A stretch of DNA of 64,000 nt from Ohtaekwangia sp035628875. Its GTDB lineage: Bacteria > Bacteroidota > Bacteroidia > Cytophagales > Cyclobacteriaceae. The notes beneath the pieces are model-generated. The model searched no databases. It was not told the DNA's origin and worked only from the letters and a program-made list of their open reading frames with translations. The DNA lies in assembly GCA_035628875.1 (NCBI GenBank), contig DASPIZ010000162.1, positions 1 to 64,000 of the forward strand, given 5' to 3'. This document shows positions 43,942 through 52,703 of the stretch, one piece after another; positions within the stretch are counted from its first letter, which is position 1, and every line of letters begins with the position of its first letter. The translations under genes were made by a program, and so were the position numbers.

Positions 43942-45381
43942 TTAAGTATTAAATTCCTGTAAAAACGTTTTTAATGATTCCAGAGAACGTTGCAGATCGC
44001 CTTCGATCACGCGGAGGTTCTGACTTTTGAAATTTTCAACCTGCAAACCAGAACCCGGCGTCGTAAAAATTGCCTTGGCCACGATGGGTTTCTTACGACC
44101 AAATCCAGGCGCTTTTAACAGGTCAAGGGCTTTCATGCGTACCCATTGCTCATTGACTTTCCCTTTATAAATAATAGCAGCATCGAGGTTGATCAGGTTA
44201 TCGATGTGTTTCTGACGAAGTTCCAGGAGGTCTCCCTCAAACTGCGGCATCAATACATTAAATCCAGTCGATTTGATCAGATCAATAAATGGTTTTACAT
44301 CGTGCTGATCAATCCTGTCGTGCATTACATAAATGGATCGTCCACCGGTATCAACAAGCGGTGTGCGTTCAACCGCATCAACAAGTTCTTCCCGCATGAT
44401 GTTCTTGAAATCCTCCAGCGAGGTCTGTAATATTTCAGCGCCTTCCTGTGCTTCAACATCACGCTTTATATTTTCGATGAAAGCCTTTTGGCGTTCACTC
44501 GCGTGGATCAGGTTGGTGGGGATCCAGATCAGCCTGGAGAACTCCTGGTTGTTCGTTCTTGCACGGGCAGTTCTTTCGGCCGATAATTTATTTTGTATGT
44601 CGACGATTGATTTATCTGAGCCCTCAGGAATTTCACCATAAGCACTCCCGATGAGGTGAATCGATAAATTACTTTGTTCAAGATCGCGGTTTACCAGGCG
44701 TTCAAGATCCGACATTGTACCGGGTAATGTTTGATTAGGCAGTACATTATAGCCATGCCGTTGTAATTCGCGTTTGATGATGTTGCGCTGAACAGAAAGA
44801 TCATGCCCGGTTTCAGCCAGAAAAATTGTTTTACGTTTATACAGCGTGGTTTGTGCTGCCGTTGTATTATTCTTCAGCGAAAGCAATACATCGTAGATGT
44901 CGTAGGTAATGTCAACCATTTTCATCCAGTACTGACGTTCTGCATCGGTGCTGAAATAATCTGTGTATTCCCGCATGTCACCGGATTCGGGATCGATCTG
45001 GTACATTTCATAACCGAGAAGCTCGCGTAGCCGCGGAGGTTGTTCCAATACACTTAGGGGCGATTTAAAAACTTTAAAAAGCCGGGGAATACTTTGGCTT
45101 TCAACCTGTTTGTAAAATGATTCAACATGATCGAGGCATTTTCCGGATTGAATGAAATCTTTAGACAGGATCGTAAGCAGCACGGCAACATTATCCAGCT
45201 TCGGCGAAGTCATGTTGTCGTGTTCTGATTTTAACATGACATTAGGCTGTTTGCCCAATACCTGGATGAGCATCAGTTCCAGGAACTTCTTAAACTGCGA
45301 AACCCAGCCAGGTTCATTCTTTCCGGTTGTCTCGTTATCACGATCTGCAAATACGATCAAGACATCAATATCAAATACCAT
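43942..45381 (-). CDS. Protein with three TIR/DUF4062-like modules
   Basis: A 479-residue soluble protein. Module 1 (about 1-100) reads as a TIR domain: DIDVLIVFADRDN start, VAVLLTILSKDF strand and SKDFIQSGKCLDHV, which aligns without gaps to the SKxYxxSxWCLxEL motif of TIR domains, but the catalytic Glu position is His85. Module 2 (about 184-300) has KTIFLAETGHDLSVQRNIIK and IHLIGSAYGEIPEG, typical of DUF4062. Module 3 (about 348-455) has RSIYVMHDRIDQHDVKPFID and DAAIIYKGKVNEQWVRMKAL. No catalytic NADase Glu is evident, so a scaffold or sensor role is more likely than a toxin. It lies 2 bp before the nSTAND1 gene and is surely co-translated with it. Confidence 0.82.
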   Translation of the reverse strand: MVFDIDVLIVFADRDNETTGKNEPGWVSQFKKFLELMLIQVLGKQPNVMLKSEHDNMTSPKLDNVAVLLTILSKDFIQSGKCLDHVESFYKQVESQSIPRLFKVFKSPLSVLEQPPRLRELLGYEMYQIDPESGDMREYTDYFSTDAERQYWMKMVDITYDIYDVLLSLKNNTTAAQTTLYKRKTIFLAETGHDLSVQRNIIKRELQRHGYNVLPNQTLPGTMSDLERLVNRDLEQSNLSIHLIGSAYGEIPEGSDKSIVDIQNKLSAERTARARTNNQEFSRLIWIPTNLIHASERQKAFIENIKRDVEAQEGAEILQTSLEDFKNIMREELVDAVERTPLVDTGGRSIYVMHDRIDQHDVKPFIDLIKSTGFNVLMPQFEGDLLELRQKHIDNLINLDAAIIYKGKVNEQWVRMKALDLLKAPGFGRKKPIVAKAIFTTPGSGLQVENFKSQNLRVIEGDLQRSLESLKTFLQEFNT

Positions 45382-45461
45382 GTATATCAGGTTAGGTTGT
45401 TCAATTCAATTTGCCGCAAGGTAAAACGCATCGATAAAGGGTTACACCTTTCAGTTATTAT

Positions 45462-48400
45462 TTAATGGTTATCTGTGATTTTTTCTGCTGTTATATTTCT
45501 AATCAGTCCCTGGAGTAGCTCATGATGATTAGCTAATACGAAATAGAAGTCCACCAGGTTTATCTTAAACACAACCGCACGTTCTGTAGCCTCTATCGCT
45601 GTGATTTTTCCCGATATCTCATGTTGAAACAGTTCGCCATATACATCACCACGTTTCAGGGTTTCATAGCGTAAATCATCCCGCCACATCTTTACTTCAC
45701 CATGGGCAACGATTAATACCGGTTTGTTGAATTCGTCTGACTTAAAATTAGTACGTTCCCCAAAGTTGAGGTCCAACGGTGTGATCTTATCCGCCAGATC
45801 ACTCAGTAAGAGTCCGTGAATATTCACGAAAGTCGCTGATTGTTTTATAAACATCACCATCTCAATGAAAAGGAAAAATCCGTCATTGAGTCCGTCGAGA
45901 AGTCTGTTATTCTCAATAGAGGCATCGAGGAATCGTTTATCCTTGGCCGGAAGTCGTTCGGCTATTTTTGTATACAGCGTTTTATCCTTGTTGAAGATGA
46001 CCCACGCCGCAGTTTCCTGTAAGAGTTTATCGGCATTGAACATGTGCGCTACAAGACCGCGGCTTATTCTGAAATCATCAATGAAAGCGGCGGCATGAAT
46101 GGCACATGCTTTCGTCCAGCGGTTGTTAAAATTGTAGTCACGATTCAATATGTAATTGATCACCTGGATCGGATTATAACTTTCACGCGGAAAAAAAACC
46201 TGAAGGTGTTTCAGCTTATCGGGTGTAGACGTATCATCCAAAAGCGGCAAAAGCTTAGGCTTCAGTTCTGGATCAATAAAAAGATCCAACAGCTCGATGG
46301 CGAATTGGAGATTATCCGGATCTCCGGATTCAATATTTTCACGAACGAGTTGTAATGATTCGGGATCATATAAGATGGAGAGCAGGGTAATGATCTGGTC
46401 GTAATTATCAGCTACTTCTTCCTGCAACGCTTCCTTAAGAAAGAGGAGATGTGGGTCGTCCGGAAGTTCGTGGATGGCAGCCAGATTCCAAATGGTCTTG
46501 CTCATTTCGGCTTCAAGCAGGTGATTGACGTCACGTACTTCGCGTCCCTGTGCTTTGTAATTGATAAACCGAAGAGAATGCAGAATTTGTTTCACGATAC
46601 GCTTATCCGGGTAATCTGCTTTCTTCCAGAGTAGTTCCAGGGCTTGCTGACCTCCGATTTTCCCCATGATCTGTACGATGCGCAACATCACAAGATCATT
46701 TTGTCCGGACTTATGAAACGCAGCTTCCAACGTAGGGAGTACCTGCTCACCGGCCTGTTTCAGCGCGTCCGCAGCCTGGTGACTAAATGTTGCTGAGGAT
46801 AGCAATTCAATCAATACAGACCATGTCTCCGGGCGATTAACTTTACGCGCTGTATACAATGCTTCAAAACGAACTCTCGGGTCTACGTCGCGTAACAATT
46901 CCAGGAGGATAAAAATCGTTCGCGGACTATTTATTGTGCTGAGCAACTTCGCCGCGAGAACACGATCACTTTGTTTGCCGGATTTACTCAGCTTAATGAG
47001 CTTCTCCGGGCTAATCGATAATAAATCACTTTCGCCACTGGCGTGCAGCGCGGTTTCTGCAAGATTACGGATGGACGATTTCGTAACATCCGGGTGAATG
47101 CCAAGTCCATTAATTTTTCCTTCTGCAAAAGCCTTGATCTGTGGTGACGAACTCTCTGCCAGTCTTAACACGGCATTTTCGAAAAGTGCCGGTTCAAGTT
47201 TCTCCATCAGCTTAAGTCCATAAATCACTTTTTCTTCTGCGTTGCTATTAACTTCTTTTTCAAGCAGTGTACTGAGCGCATACTCTTTCTGCTTTTTAAT
47301 GTCAAATTTTTCTTTACCACGGGCCAGCGATTCATGCAAAGTTTTACGATAGCTGGTGTGCATTTTATTGGTAACAATGTACCACGCCGCGAGGAATGGA
47401 AGTGTAAACAGGCTAATCGAGATTAGCCCAAGTGCGCTGGTGTTTGTGATCAGGTAAATCAAGGCACCGGCAATGAGACTGGCAAAAGCTGTTACTGTTC
47501 CCTGAATTTTGGTTTGTACATCAATTCGGATATTACTTTCGATGGGAAGGAGATAAAGTTTAAAGGCAGTTTCATCGATCGTTTCTTTGAAGGATTTGAT
47601 AAACAGTTTGCTTATTGCGATGATGATGAAATAACCGATGAAAAAACTATCCGCCGGAGAATGACCGAATACGGTACCAAGAATAAAGGCGCACAGTGTA
47701 AAAAATCCAATAAGAACAGGGTTAATGAGCAGCGAAACGCGCATGCCGTATTCTTTAATAATCCGTTCAGCAGCCAGTACATCGAAAAGAAAGGCAAAGA
47801 TTACAATACTCATTTCAAAATACGCAATGAAAGAAGTCAGGCTTTTCTCATCCATGTATTGCGTAGTTACCTTGAGAAAAGTAAAATCAACGAAGTTGAT
47901 GGCGATGATGGATACCACCACAAACAATGACATGTAGCGCAGGTATTGATTTTTGAAAAAGCTGGTGAAATTTACTTTTTTGTATTGAGCGCGTTCTTCG
48001 GCAAAAGAACGGGCCCGATTTAAATAACGAAGACTGAGATAGATAAATAAACCAAGGAATATGCAAATGCTTGCCAGGCCTACCGTATATAGTGTTACGG
48101 TTTGCATGCCAAGGGTGATCGCCTGTGGAATAAGAAAGAAAGCGATGAATGACGCAATCATTGCACCCTGATCCACTGTTCCCACCAGTTTTTTCGACTG
48201 CCTTAAATTAAAGAGTCGTCCGAAAGTACCCCAGAAAATAAGAATAACGATAAAGGAGAATGGGATGAAAGCGGTAAAACCAATGAAGAAGATGTCTTTG
48301 GGATCCGCAAATAAACCTTCACCAAATTCAATGAATGCTGTTAACCCTGTAATGATGGAGAGGCTTATCGCAGCCAACATCGGAAACGGAATTCTATTTT

Positions 48401-48647
48401 GAAAGAAGTTATAGATCAGCGTTGCCACCAGGCCGACGATACCAGAAACAAGGAGGGCTTTGGGAAGGTCATTGGGATCCTGAAAATGTTCCAGGAACAA
48501 AGATTGCGAGGCCACTGAAATAGTCGCAATAAAAACGCCCATAAAAAAACTCATGATGAGTAACAGACCGACGCGACCACGTAAACGCGGATCAGCAGCA
48601 AGTAAAGTTAGGAATTTCTCTTTCATCGGAGTTCTCTGTGCTACCAT
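45462..48647 (-). CDS. NTT/MFS-like membrane protein with HEAT repeats and cyclic-nucleotide-binding-like domain
   Basis: A 1061-residue inner-membrane protein. Residues about 20-430 form roughly 10-12 helices resembling the ATP/ADP (NTT) or MFS transporters (LLLIMSFFMGVFIATISVAS, FWGTFGRLFNLRQSKKLVGT). From about 470 to 890 there are HEAT-like helical pairs (DRVLAAKLLSTINSPRTIF, DPRVRFEALYTARKVNRPE). The C-terminus (about 940-1055) resembles a cNMP-binding domain, with VAHGEVKMWRDD and GDVYGELFQ, but the phosphate-binding Arg after GEL is not evident (SGKITAIEA). Transport activity is unproven. It leads the six-gene run, 80 bp before the TIR-module gene. Confidence 0.85.
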   Translation of the reverse strand: MVAQRTPMKEKFLTLLAADPRLRGRVGLLLIMSFFMGVFIATISVASQSLFLEHFQDPNDLPKALLVSGIVGLVATLIYNFFQNRIPFPMLAAISLSIITGLTAFIEFGEGLFADPKDIFFIGFTAFIPFSFIVILIFWGTFGRLFNLRQSKKLVGTVDQGAMIASFIAFFLIPQAITLGMQTVTLYTVGLASICIFLGLFIYLSLRYLNRARSFAEERAQYKKVNFTSFFKNQYLRYMSLFVVVSIIAINFVDFTFLKVTTQYMDEKSLTSFIAYFEMSIVIFAFLFDVLAAERIIKEYGMRVSLLINPVLIGFFTLCAFILGTVFGHSPADSFFIGYFIIIAISKLFIKSFKETIDETAFKLYLLPIESNIRIDVQTKIQGTVTAFASLIAGALIYLITNTSALGLISISLFTLPFLAAWYIVTNKMHTSYRKTLHESLARGKEKFDIKKQKEYALSTLLEKEVNSNAEEKVIYGLKLMEKLEPALFENAVLRLAESSSPQIKAFAEGKINGLGIHPDVTKSSIRNLAETALHASGESDLLSISPEKLIKLSKSGKQSDRVLAAKLLSTINSPRTIFILLELLRDVDPRVRFEALYTARKVNRPETWSVLIELLSSATFSHQAADALKQAGEQVLPTLEAAFHKSGQNDLVMLRIVQIMGKIGGQQALELLWKKADYPDKRIVKQILHSLRFINYKAQGREVRDVNHLLEAEMSKTIWNLAAIHELPDDPHLLFLKEALQEEVADNYDQIITLLSILYDPESLQLVRENIESGDPDNLQFAIELLDLFIDPELKPKLLPLLDDTSTPDKLKHLQVFFPRESYNPIQVINYILNRDYNFNNRWTKACAIHAAAFIDDFRISRGLVAHMFNADKLLQETAAWVIFNKDKTLYTKIAERLPAKDKRFLDASIENNRLLDGLNDGFFLFIEMVMFIKQSATFVNIHGLLLSDLADKITPLDLNFGERTNFKSDEFNKPVLIVAHGEVKMWRDDLRYETLKRGDVYGELFQHEISGKITAIEATERAVVFKINLVDFYFVLANHHELLQGLIRNITAEKITDNH

Positions 48648-48859
48648 AAAAGTCGATATAATCCAAGTAAAATCCTATCTAACGTGTTGTTTTCGGCCAT
48701 TTTAACGTTTATTCCTATGACGCTTATTCATCGCGTTCGGTTTTCGGGCATTTTCGCCCTTAAAATGTTATAACGATGTGTTGATTGTAAGGTTAAGGGC
48801 AAAAACAAACGTTTATTGGTCTATAATCTTTGTAGTATTGAAATTCAAATTTTTTTATT

Positions 48860-51184
48860 ATGGCCATCAAGGTGAATTATCTTTTCATCATCCTGTTTTG
48901 TGTAAATGTATATACGGTGCTGGCGCAGGGCGGTAAATCATTGAATGAAGCTGAGCGTTTTTATGGGATCAGAGCCTATGAATCCGCATTACCTAAATTT
49001 TTGGAAGCCATTGAGGCCGGCGAAAAGGATCCAATGGTGCATTACAAAACCGCGATGTGTTACGTCCGTTCTTTTGAGAACACGGAACACCTGAAAGCCA
49101 TTCCTTATTTTGAATATGCGCTAAAAAACGGCAAAGGTTTTCCAAATTCCGTGTACTATGATCTTGGAAATCTTTACCTGAAGGATGAAAATATTCAAAA
49201 AGCACTGGAAAATTTCAACACATATAAAGAGCTTTCAAAAGCTGATAAAACAGCGATTGCCGAGGCTGATGCGGCCATACAGACCTGTGGTAATGCCCTT
49301 GCACTCATGGCAGTGCCGCGTAACTTCAAGGTGTATCCTTTTAATTCTATAATCAACACAAAGTATACGGAATACAACCCAGTTGTTTCGGCCGATGAAA
49401 GTGTAATGGCATACACCGCTTTACGCCCTAATACAGGAAAAACACGTACCGGTGATAAGTTTATTGAAGAAATATACATTTCGTATAATAATTCAGGTTC
49501 ATGGACCGAGCCAAAAGTTGTTCCGCTTGCACATCAGTACAATGTGGGAACTGCAGGCATTTCTCCTGATGGACAAAAAATGTTAATCTTCATGGGAGGT
49601 GCCATGGATCCTGGAGGATTGTATCAGATCAACAAGGAAGGAGAAAACTGGTCAAAGCCAGGTTTGCTCACACCTACGATTAATACGCCAAAATACCTGG
49701 AGTCTACCGCGAGTATAACACCCGATGGTAAAACAATTTATTTCGCCACGGATCGCATGGGTGGTCAGGGCGGTCTGGATATCTACAAAACAATTTTGCA
49801 GGAAAATGGTACGTGGACTAAGCCCGTTAATCTTGGTCCTGAAGTAAATACTAAAGCCAATGAAGATGCACCGTTTATTCACCCGGATCAGAAGACGCTG
49901 TTCTTTACTTCTGATGGACATAACAGCATGGGTGGTCGCGATATCTTCATGACAAAAATGGTGGGTGAAAAATGGACCTCACCCGAAAACATGGGATACC
50001 CTGTGAATACGACAGCGAATGATAATTATTTCACACTCATTGCTGATGGTACCCGTGCGTATTTTTCTTCCGATCGCAAAGGTGGAAATGGTGGTCAGGA
50101 TATTTATTATCTCGACATGCCTGCTGAATCTGCAAATATTCCGCTGACGATGATCAAAGGAAAAATTCTGAACGCGGAAACGGGCAAACCCATGCCGACC
50201 AAGATTTATTTGATTGATAACGATACACAAAAGAAACTTGATTTTGTTTACAATCCAGATCCTGTTACCGGAAACTATCTTGTTATACTGCCTCCGGCAA
50301 GAAACTACGATATGGTGATTGAGTCCGAAGGGTTTTTACCGTATACATTGAATATTAACATCCCGAATCAGTCTTACTTCTATGAATTGTATCAGCAAAT
50401 CAATTTAAAAACGATTAAACAATTCGATGTGGTCGTGGGTCAGGAGGTTCAGGTAAAAAATGCATTTTATGATACCGATGGGGATATGAAAGCTGATCTT
50501 AGAAAGACGCATGAAGCCAATCTTGTACAAAGCGGAAACGTTGATGTTTATGACATGATGCTTGATCTGATGGCTGCACAGGACAAGGAGGGGATGAACT
50601 ACCTGGTGGAACTGGTTCAAATGAAGGATCCTATTGAAGAAGTTAACTTCAATGAAAAAGAAAACGCCAACATTGAAACAGCCACACGTACTTACTACTA
50701 CGATGAAAGCGACGAAAGTAAATTCGAACAAAAGAAAGTGGATGGTAAGGTAATTTTTTCGCTGCCTACATTTATGGTGAATGAGGAAGTAAAAAAGCAA
50801 AAAGAACAGGCGACAAAAAAATCATCTTATGATCAAAGTGCCCTGGCAAAATCAGCAAAAATATATTTTGATGCCGGTAAAAGTGATTTGAAATCACAAT
50901 ACAACGCTAAGCTGGAAGAAATACTGGTGGCGCTGAATAAATATCCTGACCTTGGTGTTGAAATCTCCGGGTTTGCATCTGCTGAAGGTTCTGAAGAAAT
51001 GAACCGTGATATATCGAACAAGCGCGCCATTGCCGTTTTGGATTATTTTAATCACAAAGGCGTTGTGCGACGCAGGATTGTTGCGAAAGGGTATGGCGTT
51101 TCAAAGGATGAAGCCAGTACTAAAGAGGAAGGCCGCCGCGTAGAAGTACGTGTAGTAGACCTCAATCAACACGCAAGAGATTAG
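48860..51184 (+). CDS. PorE-like envelope protein: TPR, PD40 propeller, CRD and OmpA domains
   Basis: A 774-residue exported protein with the domain order of PorE, a T9SS-associated protein of Porphyromonas: signal peptide ending VLAQ, TPR region (about 25-150), PD40-type propeller (about 155-420; ISPDGQKMLIFMGG, ITPDGKTIYFATDRMGGQGG, IHPDQKTLFFTSDGHNSMGG), carboxypeptidase-regulatory-like fold (about 435-520; IKGKILNAETGKPMPTKIY) and OmpA_C (about 655-770). It has no lipobox Cys, unlike PorE. In the OmpA motif GFASAEGSEEMNRDISNKRA the usual DAP-binding Asp is Ser while the Arg is kept. Bacteroidota carry several paralogues of this architecture, so a T9SS role is not certain. Confidence 0.85.
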   Translation: MAIKVNYLFIILFCVNVYTVLAQGGKSLNEAERFYGIRAYESALPKFLEAIEAGEKDPMVHYKTAMCYVRSFENTEHLKAIPYFEYALKNGKGFPNSVYYDLGNLYLKDENIQKALENFNTYKELSKADKTAIAEADAAIQTCGNALALMAVPRNFKVYPFNSIINTKYTEYNPVVSADESVMAYTALRPNTGKTRTGDKFIEEIYISYNNSGSWTEPKVVPLAHQYNVGTAGISPDGQKMLIFMGGAMDPGGLYQINKEGENWSKPGLLTPTINTPKYLESTASITPDGKTIYFATDRMGGQGGLDIYKTILQENGTWTKPVNLGPEVNTKANEDAPFIHPDQKTLFFTSDGHNSMGGRDIFMTKMVGEKWTSPENMGYPVNTTANDNYFTLIADGTRAYFSSDRKGGNGGQDIYYLDMPAESANIPLTMIKGKILNAETGKPMPTKIYLIDNDTQKKLDFVYNPDPVTGNYLVILPPARNYDMVIESEGFLPYTLNINIPNQSYFYELYQQINLKTIKQFDVVVGQEVQVKNAFYDTDGDMKADLRKTHEANLVQSGNVDVYDMMLDLMAAQDKEGMNYLVELVQMKDPIEEVNFNEKENANIETATRTYYYDESDESKFEQKKVDGKVIFSLPTFMVNEEVKKQKEQATKKSSYDQSALAKSAKIYFDAGKSDLKSQYNAKLEEILVALNKYPDLGVEISGFASAEGSEEMNRDISNKRAIAVLDYFNHKGVVRRRIVAKGYGVSKDEASTKEEGRRVEVRVVDLNQHARD

Positions 51185-51307
51185 TGTAAGCGTATTTAAT
51201 TTGGACTTCTTTCTTATTTGAAATGTCTTAGCCTTTTTTAATTGAGATGGCAATAACTCTTCCATGCTTTGAGCACCGTTCAATCGGCCATTAGAAATTT
51301 TAGGTAT

Positions 51308-51372
51308 GGGCTAAAGCCCGAAATCTAACATCCACTTTATTTCAAATGCAAATAGAATATGGGCTTTAGCCC
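51308..51372. repeat. Inverted pair of GGGCTAAAGCCC palindromes
   Basis: GGGCTAAAGCCC (51308-51319) and GGGCTTTAGCCC (51361-51372) are exact reverse complements separated by 41 bp, and each is itself an interrupted palindrome (GGGCT-AA-AGCCC). The flanks ATG/CAT also pair partly. The element sits between convergent genes (PorE-like and queA) and could form one long or two short hairpins. It looks like a REP/BIME-type intergenic element. The rest of 51185-51414 shows no gene. Confidence 0.7.
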
Positions 51373-51414
51373 AACATTTCTCAATCCAATGTCAAATGAT
51401 AACCTCGTACCTCG

Positions 51415-52599
51415 TCAAGGTAGCAACAGCGAACTATCGCCATAGCTTAAAAACCGATAATCCTTTTCCAGGGCTTCGCTATAAATTCTCTTCCAGCCTT
51501 TTCCAATAAAGGCGGCGACCAACACGATTAACGTTGATTCCGGTTGATGGAAATTTGTGATCAAACCTTTACAGATGCGAAATTTATAACCGGGCATGAT
51601 ATAGATGGCGGTTTCCCCTACAATGGTTTCGAGGTTATGCTGCTCCATATAATGCAGGATAGCAGTGAGCGCTTCTTCCTGCGGGGGGGCTTGTTTAGAC
51701 GTGTAGGGATCACGTTGCGATATTTGAAATACAGCGTTAGGATTCTCCAATAGTTTTGCGCCAAACCAATACAAGCTTTCCAACGTGCGCATGGAAGTTG
51801 TTCCCACGGGAATGATTACTTTATCCTGCTGAAGCAGGTTCATTACATTCGATTTAGTAACCACTACCTGTTCCTGATGCATCACATGACGGGAAACATC
51901 TTCTGTTTTGATCGGTTGAAAAGTGCCAGCACTCACGTGGAGCGTTAGGAAGTCAACACTGACTGACCTGTCTTTCAGCGATTGAAATACTTCCGGCGTG
52001 AAGTGTAGCCCTGCCGTTGGTGCTGCCACAGCCCCATCGTTTTTAGAGTAAATGGTCTGGTAGCGTTCGCGATCTGACGTTTCAGCCTTTCGTTTAAGGT
52101 AAGGTGGGAGTGGCGTTTCTCCTGTAAAACTTAACACTTCAGCGAAAGCGCGCTTATCATCCCATTGAAAGCTGACCATGCCTGTTTCACGGTCGATTAA
52201 CGTGGCGCGGAGATGCAGGTCGTTTGATCTGTATGTCAGTGTTGTATTGTCTTTCCATCGCTTTAAATTTCCAATGGTGCATCTCCATGTACAGCTACGG
52301 GTGCTGTTCATGGTCTCCACCAGGAGGGTAGAAGGTGTAACAGGATGAAGAAGAAAAATTTCAATATCTGCGCCAGTTTCTTTTTGAAAGTAAAGCCGTG
52401 CCGGAATAACTTTGGTGTTATTAAAATAGAGTGAGCTATTGGGCGGCAAATGCGTCGTAAGATTAAAAAACCGATCATGCTCAAGGATACCATTTTTATA
52501 AACCAATAGTTTTGATTGATCGCGGTCTTGCAATGGATAACGCGCAATCCGGTCTGCGGGCAGCGGATATGTATATGCTGAGATGCTGAATTCATCCAT
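51415..52599 (-). CDS. queA: S-adenosylmethionine:tRNA ribosyltransferase-isomerase
   Basis: A 394-residue enzyme of queuosine synthesis that adds the ribosyl of AdoMet to preQ1 in tRNA, giving epoxyqueuosine. Diagnostic stretches are YPLPADRIARYPLQDRDQSK, NNTKVIPARL, AAPTAGLHFTPEVFQSL, LHVSAGTFQPIKTEDVSRH and NFHQPESTLIVLVAAFIGKG. The ATG at 52599 starts the family N-terminus (MDEFSISAYTYPLPADRI); the frame is open to 52665. It is somewhat longer than the usual 340-360 residues. A TAnnTTTG element (52611-52604) lies only 4 bp before the ATG, so the transcript may be leaderless. Confidence 0.92.
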   Translation of the reverse strand: MDEFSISAYTYPLPADRIARYPLQDRDQSKLLVYKNGILEHDRFFNLTTHLPPNSSLYFNNTKVIPARLYFQKETGADIEIFLLHPVTPSTLLVETMNSTRSCTWRCTIGNLKRWKDNTTLTYRSNDLHLRATLIDRETGMVSFQWDDKRAFAEVLSFTGETPLPPYLKRKAETSDRERYQTIYSKNDGAVAAPTAGLHFTPEVFQSLKDRSVSVDFLTLHVSAGTFQPIKTEDVSRHVMHQEQVVVTKSNVMNLLQQDKVIIPVGTTSMRTLESLYWFGAKLLENPNAVFQISQRDPYTSKQAPPQEEALTAILHYMEQHNLETIVGETAIYIMPGYKFRICKGLITNFHQPESTLIVLVAAFIGKGWKRIYSEALEKDYRFLSYGDSSLLLP

Positions 52600-52681
52600 C
52601 TGGCAAAGGTAATGGCTGCAAGGGATGATTAATAAAATTTGTAAGGAGAATAAAATGCAAAACATATTGGCGTAACAAACT

Positions 52682-52689
52682 TATTTTTG
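52682..52689 (+). promoter_or_regulatory. Predicted -7 promoter element of menC
   Basis: TATTTTTG matches TAnnTTTG and ends 14 bp before the menC ATG. No TTG is found at the expected -33 distance; one lies only 12 bp upstream. Confidence 0.45.
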
Positions 52690-52703
52690 TTTTTTACCAC
52701 TTC

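Noticed and set aside
48825..48836. -7 promoter of the PorE-like gene (TAATCTTTG)
   Set aside because: It has three bases instead of two between TA and TTTG and no -33 element at a suitable distance.
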